NCBI RefSeq assembly: GCF_003464165.1
Contig: NZ_QSEK01000006.1
Location: 1-64,000 of the forward strand
Reading direction: 5' to 3'
Origin: Eubacterium sp. AM49-13BH
Lineage (GTDB): Bacteria > Bacillota > Clostridia > Lachnospirales > Lachnospiraceae
Length of the DNA: 64,000 nucleotides
A program made the position numbers and the translations under genes. The notes under the pieces are model-generated. The model saw only the letters and a program-made list of their open reading frames with translations. It did not search any database and was not told the origin of the DNA. This document shows, one piece after another, positions 56,190-64,000 of this stretch. The first letter of the stretch is position 1; each line of letters begins with the position of its first letter.

Positions 56190-57710
56190 TTAATCATATT
56201 TCTTATTTATCTTAAGTTTTACAGATAATGCTATTAAAGCCACGACAATAATACCTGCAAGAACCCATACCCACACAGGAACATTCTTAATGTTATAACA
56301 TCTTACATTAATCCACATCTGATTAATTCTTGTTGTCTCTTCAGCATCAAAATACTGCATAATGGCACTTCTATCCATAACCTCCTGCGTAGGATACTGT
56401 GCTGATAACTGTCTGTATGTCTGTTCTTCTGGAACTTTAAGTATATATCTTTCATCATCAGAATCACCTGAAAAGAAATATCCCAGGGGATAATCTACAA
56501 CATCTGTATCACTTTCATCTGCTCCATAGTTCCACTTTACATAGTCGAATACAACATCACTGTCACCACCTGATATAACTGATGTATATCCAATATAGCT
56601 CATGTTTCTTACAGCATTTTCAGGTTTTGACAGAAAGTTAATAAAGCTCTGTGCTGCCTGCTTTTTCTCTGAATTGCCATTAATTCCAGACTTTAACATT
56701 ACCCAGCCGTCAAAATAAAGGTTAGTACATTCTTCAGGTACTGCAAAATTAAGCTGAAAATCATCCTCGTCAGCCTGGTCCATAGTATATACAGCATCTC
56801 CAGACCACTGATAACCTGCGACTACCTTTCCTGTTATCATATCAGTCTTGGCACTGTCAGTCTCGAATGAATAGGCATTATTCTTAACTGACTGAAGATA
56901 CTCCTGAATCCTGTCCACATTTGCCTCAGAAGTATCATTCATCTCCTCGGCAAGTCTTTCACGATAATCAGGACTGTTTATAAATGACGCTGACTTTAAC
57001 TTGTCTGACTTAATTGCACCAACAGCTGCAAACATGGAATCTCTTACATTATCCTTAATCGTTATCTGACGCCTGAATTTGCTGTTATCAATTATCGTCC
57101 ATGTAGATGCTTCTTTTTCTGTCACCTTATCAGGATTGTACACGATTCCTGTTATACCCCACATATATCCTGCAGCATAGCGGCTCCATGACTCACCATT
57201 AATCTTATTCTCGTCAAATGTTTTCTTGATAAATGGAGATACACCCTTAGCATAGTAATTATTAGCAATCGATGTATCATAGAAATCATCTGAAAATGGC
57301 TCAAGCCAGTCCTCTGCCATAAGCTTCATTATCATATATTCTGAAGGACAGATTACATCGTAATCATCACCCAGAGTAAGCATGTTGTACAGTTCCTCGT
57401 TAGTTCCAAGACAGCTGTACTGTACCTTAACCTTCTTGCCGTAATTCTCATAATACCAGTTCTCGAAATCAGTAATTATCGAATTCTCACCCTTTATGCT
57501 TCCACTCTCAAGTTCAATTGTATCATCATCATTCCAGTCTCCGGTATCAATATATTCTTCCCAGTTGCACACACGGAGTATGATTGTATCGTCTGCTGCC
57601 ACCGCTGTAAGACGGTTTGTATTAAGCACGCCTGTTACTGCTGCTGTACCGCTTACTATCATTAAAGCTGAAAGTATTAACGCATTTATCTTTCCAATAA
57701 TCTTATTCAT
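56190..57710 (-). CDS. potD: Spermidine/putrescine-binding protein with a C-terminal membrane anchor
   Basis: The start at 57710 has GAGGAGG upstream and overlaps the potC stop. The 506 residues have an N-terminal signal (MNKIIGKINALILSALMIV), the PotD-type domain (ILRVCNWEEYIDTG, DDYDVICPSEYMI, YAAGYMWGITGIVYNP, YDGWVMLKSG-type segment), and an extra C-terminal span (VWVWVLAGIIVVALIALSV) with a basic tail. No lipobox is seen, so the C-terminal span probably replaces the lipid anchor. Last gene of potABCD. Confidence 0.93.
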   Translation of the reverse strand: MNKIIGKINALILSALMIVSGTAAVTGVLNTNRLTAVAADDTIILRVCNWEEYIDTGDWNDDDTIELESGSIKGENSIITDFENWYYENYGKKVKVQYSCLGTNEELYNMLTLGDDYDVICPSEYMIMKLMAEDWLEPFSDDFYDTSIANNYYAKGVSPFIKKTFDENKINGESWSRYAAGYMWGITGIVYNPDKVTEKEASTWTIIDNSKFRRQITIKDNVRDSMFAAVGAIKSDKLKSASFINSPDYRERLAEEMNDTSEANVDRIQEYLQSVKNNAYSFETDSAKTDMITGKVVAGYQWSGDAVYTMDQADEDDFQLNFAVPEECTNLYFDGWVMLKSGINGNSEKKQAAQSFINFLSKPENAVRNMSYIGYTSVISGGDSDVVFDYVKWNYGADESDTDVVDYPLGYFFSGDSDDERYILKVPEEQTYRQLSAQYPTQEVMDRSAIMQYFDAEETTRINQMWINVRCYNIKNVPVWVWVLAGIIVVALIALSVKLKINKKYD

Positions 57711-58512
57711 CAGCTCCGGCCTCCTCTCGTACAGCTTTTCTTGCTGGTGCAAGATTAATTGCTATCTCAACTACAATAACAATAAGGAATATTATTGTAG
57801 ATAAAGCCCACAAAGCAGTCTTGATATCAGTCTGTGAACCCTTGGTTGCATTAACAACATAAGTACTTATTGTGTCAAATGTTGCAGGCTTAGTGTATGT
57901 TGCAACGAAATAATCATCCAGTGATAATGTAACTGCCATAACAAATCCTGATACTATGCCGGAAGCAATCTGAGGTATTATTATCTTAAAAAGTGCATAC
58001 ACAGGTGTTGCACCAAGGTCAAGTGCTGCTTCATACAGACTTTGATCCATCTGTTTTAATTTAGGAACAACAGCCAGATATACGAACGGTGCACTCAGTA
58101 TAACATGTCCCACAACAAGAGGAATATACGTATCCTTACTGACACCTAATACAACTACAAGAAGAATACAGATAGAAAAACCTGTAACTACATCTGCATT
58201 TACAACTGGAACCTGATTAAGAACTGACATGGCTCCTTTTACTTTTCCCTTTGAATAAAATGCACCTATAGCACCTGTTGTTCCAAGTATTGTTGCAAGT
58301 ACAGCACTTCCAACAGCAAGCAGCACAGAACCGATTATCATATTAATAAGCTCCGGAGTCGTAAAAAGTGTTACATAATTATGCATTGAAAATGCATGTA
58401 TTGCTCCTATATTAGCGGCATCCGTAAAACTGTATACTGCAAGCACAAGAATTGGAATATACATGAACAAAAGGACAATGCATATAATCATATATTTCAG
58501 AAATTTCTTCAT
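57703..58512 (-). CDS. potC: Spermidine/putrescine ABC permease
   Basis: 269 residues, six spans, with the EAA loop LYEAALDLGATPVYALFKIIIPQ. It shares one base with potB at 58512 and overlaps potD by eight bases. Confidence 0.95.
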   Translation of the reverse strand: MKKFLKYMIICIVLLFMYIPILVLAVYSFTDAANIGAIHAFSMHNYVTLFTTPELINMIIGSVLLAVGSAVLATILGTTGAIGAFYSKGKVKGAMSVLNQVPVVNADVVTGFSICILLVVVLGVSKDTYIPLVVGHVILSAPFVYLAVVPKLKQMDQSLYEAALDLGATPVYALFKIIIPQIASGIVSGFVMAVTLSLDDYFVATYTKPATFDTISTYVVNATKGSQTDIKTALWALSTIIFLIVIVVEIAINLAPARKAVREEAGADE

Positions 58513-59297
58513 TATACAAGTCCTCCTCTTCCAGCATTTTCTGAATCTTTATCACCCGAAACCAGAGTGACAATACATATAATAACAAGAAGTATCAGTG
58601 CTATCATTGAGCCATTGTGCCAGTCATATGCACTGAAATAACTTCCAATCAGACTACCCATAATATATGTGCTGTTATAAAGCATATCAAGAACTACATA
58701 GTTAGTCATTGCCGGAAGGAATACCATTGACACACCACTGACAATTCCCGGAACAGACAATGGCAGTATAACCTTGATAAATGTCTGGAAATTATCCGCA
58801 CCAAGATCCGATGCTGCTTCAATAACACTCTTATCAAGCTTTGAAAGCGTTGTATATAACGGAAGTATCATGAATGGAAGAAAATCGTATGTCATTCCTA
58901 TTATCGTATTGATAAACGGATAATACGCAAGATTTCCCTCAATCATTGATAATATCTCTTTAAGTGCGGTAATTCTTAATGTGAAATTAATCCACATAGG
59001 CATAACAAAAAGCAGAAGTATTACCGCTTTTCTCTTTAACTTACTCTGTGAAAGTATATACGCTACAGGATAAGCAATTATAAGACAGACTGCAGTTGCA
59101 ACAAATGCAAGTACAAGACTGTAACACAGAGTTCCAAGTGTATTAGGGTCTGTAAAAAAATTCTGCAGATTAACCATGCTGAATTGTCCCTGCCCGTTAG
59201 TAAATGCATAATATACAAGAACCAGCAGTGGCGCTGCAACAAATAATATAAGAAACAGCCCATATGGGATTCCAAGATATTTGCGTGAAAAAGACAT
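58512..59297 (-). CDS. potB: Spermidine/putrescine ABC permease
   Basis: 261 residues, six spans, EAA loop VIEAASDLGADNFQTFIKVILP. Starts behind GGGGG, 12 bases after potA. The partner PotC follows directly. Confidence 0.95.
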   Translation of the reverse strand: MSFSRKYLGIPYGLFLILFVAAPLLVLVYYAFTNGQGQFSMVNLQNFFTDPNTLGTLCYSLVLAFVATAVCLIIAYPVAYILSQSKLKRKAVILLLFVMPMWINFTLRITALKEILSMIEGNLAYYPFINTIIGMTYDFLPFMILPLYTTLSKLDKSVIEAASDLGADNFQTFIKVILPLSVPGIVSGVSMVFLPAMTNYVVLDMLYNSTYIMGSLIGSYFSAYDWHNGSMIALILLVIICIVTLVSGDKDSENAGRGGLV

Positions 59298-59309
59298 ATT
59301 TCTATCCCC

Positions 59310-60751
59310 CTACTTCTTTAACTGGAATTTCATCTTCTCTTCAGGCATGATAAGACCAACCTGATCGTCCATATTCCAGAGATATTCATCATCTACAATA
59401 AGGTCATGACCATACTCAGTTCTTATTACATAACTGTAATGGTCACCCTTATAGATAAGGTTAATAATCTTACCTGACACAAGACCTGCTGTTACATCAT
59501 CACTCATCTCAATATCATCAGGCTGGATTGAAACAACAACCCTGAACTTTGAAACATCTACATTTTCACCATTCTCATCAACAAGAACTCCATCTGACAT
59601 CTTAGTCTTAGGAATAACCTGTGTTAAATCACAGCTTATTATCTTGCCATTAAAGTCAAGCGTATAATCTCCATTAATTGTTGTAACAAAACTTGTGGTA
59701 TGGTCTTCTGCAAGCATTACATGAATTCCATCAGGCTCAAGCTGCATTCCTACTGTATCACCAACATGATAACACCTGGTAGTTCTTATTATCATCTCAT
59801 ACTTTCCAGATTCAACAGCAACCTCGTAATGCATTCCCTTGAATATAACTGAAGTAACCTCACCAACAACAGTTCCATCCTCCGGCTTTGTAATAATTAC
59901 ATCTTCCGGTCTTATAACAACGTCAACTAAAGTTCCCTCTGGAACATCATCCATTCCGACAAACTCTCCGCCACAGAATCTTACTTTCATGTGTCCTGTC
60001 ATAATACCTTTGAAAATATTGCTCTCTCCAATAAAATCAGCAACAAAAGCATTCTTAGGCTCATTATATATATCCTCAGGAGTTCCTATCTGCTGAATCT
60101 TACCCTCTGATAAGACAACAATCTTATCAGACATTGTAAGTGCCTCTTCCTGGTCATGTGTTACATATATAAATGTAATTCCAAGCTGGTCATGCATATT
60201 CTTAAGCTCAATCTGCATCTCCTTACGCATCTTTAAATCAAGTGCCCCGAGTGTTCATCAAGCATGAGAATCTCAGGTTCATTGACAAGTGCTCTTGCAA
60301 TTGCGATTCTCTGCTGCTGTCCACCTGAAAGTGTAGATATCTTTCTGTCCTCGAAGCCTTCAAGGTCAACCATATCAAGAACATGCTTAACCTTTTTCCT
60401 GATTTCCTCTTTAGGAAGCTTCTTTAACTTAAGTCCAAATGCAATATTTTCATATATATTCATATGTGGAAACAGCGCATAACGCTGAAACACTGTATTA
60501 ATTGGTCTTTTATTAGCTGGAAGCTGTGATATATCTTCTCCGTTAAGAAGTATCTGTCCGTCTGTAGGAAGTTCAAATCCTGCTATCATTCTTAGTGTGG
60601 TTGTCTTTCCACATCCTGATGGTCCTAAAAACGTTACGAATTCCCCCCGTTTTACTTCAAGATTAAAGTCATCAACCGCCTTAAATCCATTATCACTATA
60701 TACCTTACTGATATGTTTAAGCTCTATTATATTTTCTGATTTACCAGACAT
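59310..60751 (-). pseudogene. potA: Spermidine/putrescine ABC ATPase, frameshifted after Walker B
   Basis: The start at 60751 follows GCGGAGG. Walker [10 protein letters not shown], signature LSGGQQQR and Walker B ILMLDE are in the first frame. At about 60253 the frame breaks (GAACACTC for GAACCACTC); one C restores the standard [14 protein letters not shown] and continues to a TOBE-type regulatory C-terminus. About 480 residues, longer than E. coli PotA, with an extra duplicated TOBE-like region at the end. The span is two bases over a codon multiple, as in the other broken genes. It heads potABCD. Confidence 0.93.
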
Positions 60752-60826
60752 ATCCAACCTCCGCAATTAACATCCTTTGTTACACCGTCTAACAACTATG
60801 CAACCACTTCCTATTTAATATCAAAA

Positions 60827-60864
60827 ATGGGTACAAATCAAGTAATTTCTTGATTTGTACCCAT
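60827..60864. terminator. Bidirectional terminator between the HEAT-repeat gene and potA
   Basis: ATGGGTACAAATCAAG pairs perfectly (16 bases) with CTTGATTTGTACCCAT around a six-base loop; T-runs follow on both strands. It ends the HEAT-repeat transcript on the minus strand. Confidence 0.92.
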
Positions 60865-60912
60865 GATTTTTTATTCTTTTATATTATGTAAAAAAATGAT
60901 AAAACATGTGTT

Positions 60913-61257
60913 TTATGGTCTGTGATGAAGTTCCTGAACAGTCTTTCCTATTTCGTCCCTTATAGCCTGTCTGTCTTCCGGAATCTTCTGCATTCTTGCA
61001 AGCAGATCCGCGGTATCATGCTCAGAGCCAACTTTTCTCAACGACTCACATGCTGCAAATACAACATCATCATCTGCATCATCAACAAATCTCAACAATA
61101 AATCTACACTGCTCTGGTCATCGCTTGCCCCAAGTGCCTTGGCTGCTGCAATCTTCCCTTCTTTGCTTCCTGTAATCTCTTCCTGTATTGCATACCAGTC
61201 ATGATGTTTTACATATTTCTCCATTTTTTCATCTAATGTCTTTTTCTTAAATAACAT
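60913..61257 (-). CDS. HEAT-repeat protein, 114 residues
   Basis: The start at 61257 (MLFKKKTLDEK) has AGAAGG upstream. Two to three helical repeats are visible, for example GKIAAAKALGASDDQSSVDLLLRFVDDADDDVVFAA is split over two of them. Such repeats bind other proteins; no catalytic motif is seen. It is divergent from the LysR gene. Confidence 0.75.
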   Translation of the reverse strand: MLFKKKTLDEKMEKYVKHHDWYAIQEEITGSKEGKIAAAKALGASDDQSSVDLLLRFVDDADDDVVFAACESLRKVGSEHDTADLLARMQKIPEDRQAIRDEIGKTVQELHHRP

Positions 61258-61365
61258 ACCGATGCCTTCTTTCATCTTTTTTTATATTATAGTATTGCAT
61301 TTTCGATATGTAAAATGTATATTTAATATGTCACTTATATCATAATTATATATCGGAGAATTACT

Positions 61366-62253
61366 ATGACCTTAGATTATTACAGAATATTTTACTATGT
61401 TGCAAAATATAAGAGTTTTTCAAAAGCAGCCCGCATGCTCGACAATAACCAGCCTAACATAACCCGCTGCATGAATATATTAGAAAGTGAACTTGATTGC
61501 AAGCTTCTCAATCGTTCTCACAAAGGCATCACTCTCACTCCTGAAGGAAATACATTGTATTCTCATGTATCAATCGCCATGAAACAACTTGAAGACGCCG
61601 AGAATGCTATTATCAAAAGCAAGAGTCTTTCAGGCGGTACCATATGTATCGGCGTAAGTGAGATTGCTCTTAGAATATTTCTTCTTAAAAAGCTTGAGAA
61701 ATTCACAGAGCTTTTCCCTGATGTCAAGATAAAGCTTACCAATCACTCCACCAATCAGGCTGTCAATGCACTAAAAGCCGGTCTGGTAGACTTTGCAGTC
61801 GTAACCACACCGGTGAATTTAACTAATGATATGAAATCTGAAAACTTATGCTCTTTCAATGACATACTAATTGCCGGACCTAAATACAAGCAACTTTGTA
61901 ATAAAGCTCTGCATCTTGAAGAACTTCAGGAATATCCTTTCATAAGTCTTGTAGAAGGAACTGGCACACATGACCACTACACTAAGTTTTTCTATGATAA
62001 TGACCTGCACTTCAACCTTGACATGGAGGCATCCACAACCGATCAGGTTCTTGCCATGGTTCAGTCCAACTTAGGTTTGGGCTTCTATCCTGAACAGCTT
62101 GCTTCAGAATATATAATGCGTGGTGAAATATTTCCTGTTTCCCTGCATGAATCTGTTCCCGAAAGAGATATCATACTTATAAGGGAATCGAGACACGCTG
62201 AAAACATAGCTGCTAAAAAGCTTATTAACTTCTTAAAGCATACAACTAATTAA
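61366..62253 (+). CDS. LysR-family transcriptional regulator
   Basis: 295 residues behind CGGAGAA. The N-terminal winged helix reads YYVAKYKSFSKAARMLDNNQ and NITRCMNILESELDCKLLNR; a two-lobed ligand domain follows. The ligand cannot be read. It is divergent from the HEAT-repeat gene, and could also act on potABCD further left. Confidence 0.93.
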   Translation: MTLDYYRIFYYVAKYKSFSKAARMLDNNQPNITRCMNILESELDCKLLNRSHKGITLTPEGNTLYSHVSIAMKQLEDAENAIIKSKSLSGGTICIGVSEIALRIFLLKKLEKFTELFPDVKIKLTNHSTNQAVNALKAGLVDFAVVTTPVNLTNDMKSENLCSFNDILIAGPKYKQLCNKALHLEELQEYPFISLVEGTGTHDHYTKFFYDNDLHFNLDMEASTTDQVLAMVQSNLGLGFYPEQLASEYIMRGEIFPVSLHESVPERDIILIRESRHAENIAAKKLINFLKHTTN

Positions 62254-62266
62254 AGTCCGTTAACTA

Positions 62267-64000
62267 TCAGAGTCTGTCCTGAATCTCAATAAGGCAATCA
62301 AGCAGCAGTGGATTAAATGTACCACACTCACCATTAAGAATCATCTGCATAGCCTTTTCATGTGAATATGCTTTCTTATACACACGGTTACTTGTTAATG
62401 CATCATATACATCTGCAACTGAAACGACCTGTGCGCAGATAGGGATATCCTCACCTTTAAGTCCATCCGGATATCCTTTGCCGTCATATCTTTCATGATG
62501 TGAACGGCATATCTGCATGGCAACCTGAACGAGCTTCTCATCCTGATACGTATCAAGCTTCTTAAGAATATCTTCCCCTATCACAGTATGTTTCTTCATA
62601 ATCTCGAACTCTTCTGTTGTAAGTCTTGCCGGCTTATTAATAATCTCTTCTGGAATTCCAATCTTTCCAATATCATGAAGTGCCGACGCAGTGGCTATAA
62701 TAAATCTGTCATGCCATGTAAGATTATATCTGCCTGTTTTCTTGGTCAATGTTTCAAGAAGCATCTGTGTAATCTGGTTAATATGCAATACATGCTGTCC
62801 ACTCTCACCATTTCTGAATTCTACAATATGACTCAATATTCCAATCATCATCTGATTGTTATTCTCTTTGTCCTGAATACTCTCAGTTACAAGATTCATA
62901 AGTCTTCTCTGCTTTGCATACAGTTTGATAACATTTGATACCCTTCTGTATACAATTCTTGAATCAAATGGCATGCTTATATAATCTGCTATGCCAAGAT
63001 CATATGCTTTTGTTATTGTGCTATTTCTATCTTCAGTTGATATCATAATAACAGGAATATCTCTCATTCTGTTGTCAGCTCTCATGCTTGTCATAACAGA
63101 AAATCCGTCCATTCCCGACATTATAATATCCAGCAGAACAACTGCAAAATCATATTCTTCTGCTTTTAGTATTTCTAAGCCTTCAGGTCCCCCAGAAGCT
63201 TCAATAACATTATACTCATGATTAAACATTGTTTTCAGAAGTTCCCTGTTAGTTCTGTTATCATCAATAACAAGAATATTCTGTTTATCAGATGAATATC
63301 CATTTTCACCTGATAGTGTATTAATATCATCATCAATATTCTGCTCTGTGACAACCATATTCTTCTTATTCTTGGCACGATACATAAGACGGTCTGCTTT
63401 AGCTACCGCTTCTTCAATTGAACCATCTTCACATACTATTCCACCTATACTTACAGACAAACGTACATTAGGATATCCAGGTATTTCTGTAGCATGTATC
63501 TTTCGTTGAATCTGCTGCAGCTTGTCATTCAGAATATCTTCCTTCACTTCTGGTAAAACAAGCAGGAATTCATCTCCACCATATCTTATAAGTATATCTG
63601 ATTTTCTTATACACTGTCTTATAACACTTGCTGTAGTAGATAATACAGTATCTCCTACACCATGTCCATATGTATCGTTATATATCTTAAAATCATCGAG
63701 ATCAATAATCGCAACGCCGACTGTCGTTCCAATATTCTTGACTTCTTCTTCGAAATATCTTCTGTTATAAGCACCTGTAAGCACATCCTCATAAAGCTTA
63801 TGCTTAAGTCCTGTAAGACTATCCATCAGCTTTCTTGAGCCTTCATTATCTATCAGACTATCATCATCCAGTTTCTTGACAAGTTCCATAACATAGCCAT
63901 TGCCATCAACCTCAATATATCTTGAAATAACCTGATATAATTGAAAATCTACATATTCAAGCTTTGTTCTCTCCTGCTTTGATTCTGCAACTTTCCTGGA
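62267..64000 (-). CDS. GGDEF - receiver - HD-GYP protein (5' end outside the window)
   Basis: The frame is open past its first ATG (63889) to the window edge, so the true start lies beyond 64000; at least 577 residues are visible. Order: 37 residues before the ATG, a GGDEF domain with RYGGDEFLLVLPE and the inhibitory-site motif RKSD five residues before it, a receiver domain with the Asp in VVLLDIIMSGMDG, and an HD-GYP domain with HDIGKIGIPEEI, HHERYDGKGYPDGL. It can in principle make and break cyclic di-GMP (or break a related dinucleotide) under phosphorylation control. Confidence 0.93.
   Translation of the reverse strand, partial: SRKVAESKQERTKLEYVDFQLYQVISRYIEVDGNGYVMELVKKLDDDSLIDNEGSRKLMDSLTGLKHKLYEDVLTGAYNRRYFEEEVKNIGTTVGVAIIDLDDFKIYNDTYGHGVGDTVLSTTASVIRQCIRKSDILIRYGGDEFLLVLPEVKEDILNDKLQQIQRKIHATEIPGYPNVRLSVSIGGIVCEDGSIEEAVAKADRLMYRAKNKKNMVVTEQNIDDDINTLSGENGYSSDKQNILVIDDNRTNRELLKTMFNHEYNVIEASGGPEGLEILKAEEYDFAVVLLDIIMSGMDGFSVMTSMRADNRMRDIPVIMISTEDRNSTITKAYDLGIADYISMPFDSRIVYRRVSNVIKLYAKQRRLMNLVTESIQDKENNNQMMIGILSHIVEFRNGESGQHVLHINQITQMLLETLTKKTGRYNLTWHDRFIIATASALHDIGKIGIPEEIINKPARLTTEEFEIMKKHTVIGEDILKKLDTYQDEKLVQVAMQICRSHHERYDGKGYPDGLKGEDIPICAQVVSVADVYDALTSNRVYKKAYSHEKAMQMILNGECGTFNPLLLDCLIEIQDRL

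Noticed and set aside
63887..63889. ATG at 63889 as the true start of the GGDEF protein
   Set aside because: The frame stays open for 37 more codons to the window edge, with protein-like sequence, and no ribosome binding site precedes this ATG.

Overview
The window looks like a chromosomal segment of a low-GC, Gram-positive gut anaerobe of the Lachnospiraceae (Lachnospira/Roseburia/Eubacterium type). Supporting signs are strong AGGAGG-type ribosome binding sites, a fructose PTS operon that carries the general PTS genes, a cellobiose phosphorylase and beta-glucosidase cluster, [PV]-[KQ]-T-G-D type C-terminal sorting signals, ECF-type RibU, and YczE/YitT and DUF975 membrane proteins. No rRNA, tRNA, CRISPR array, transposase or prophage gene was seen. 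The genus is an inference.

Layout. 1-0.5 kb: the end of an unknown gene and a 108-residue unknown gene joined by an exact 90-bp tandem duplication, then three successive hairpins. 0.7-6.3 kb: a peptide deformylase-like gene and the fruK-fruA-ptsH-ptsI operon. 6.5-14.9 kb: ribU with a MarR-like regulator, then a tightly packed run of a YhaO/YhaN-like nuclease pair, an NhaC-type antiporter, an EamA transporter and an inactive-looking EndA-type nuclease homologue. 15-24.6 kb: galM, then a cellobiose/cellodextrin locus (lacI, binding protein and two permeases on the minus strand; GH94 phosphorylase and GH1 beta-glucosidase on the plus strand). 24.6-29.4 kb: a giant palindrome, then an OLD-type ATPase/nuclease overlapping the gene of a DUF975-CmpB membrane protein, with two further small membrane proteins. 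29.6-33.5 kb: three small membrane proteins, a J-domain protein and a GntR(YtrA)-ABC operon. 33.5-38.3 kb: a heterodimeric ABC exporter with marR and a YczE/YitT gene. 38.5-45.5 kb: a repeat-rich vWA surface protein and a MATE exporter. 45.6-54.5 kb: a sensor kinase, response regulator and ABC permease/ATPase module, then a YibE/F protein and a wall-anchored metallophosphoesterase with a Pho-box-like promoter. 54.7-60.8 kb: a class III aminotransferase behind a candidate attenuator, and potABCD. 60.9-64 kb: a HEAT-repeat protein, a LysR regulator and a GGDEF-REC-HD-GYP protein running off the end.

Nine genes are broken by very small frameshifts, and all nine are net losses of bases: eight lose one base, and the GH94 phosphorylase loses two. 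Most of them sit in short homopolymers. Rejoining restores family-typical proteins, and in several cases also the correct overlap with the neighbouring gene. The simplest reading is residual deletion error in the assembly rather than nine pseudogenes, so the frameshifted genes are described by their restored products.
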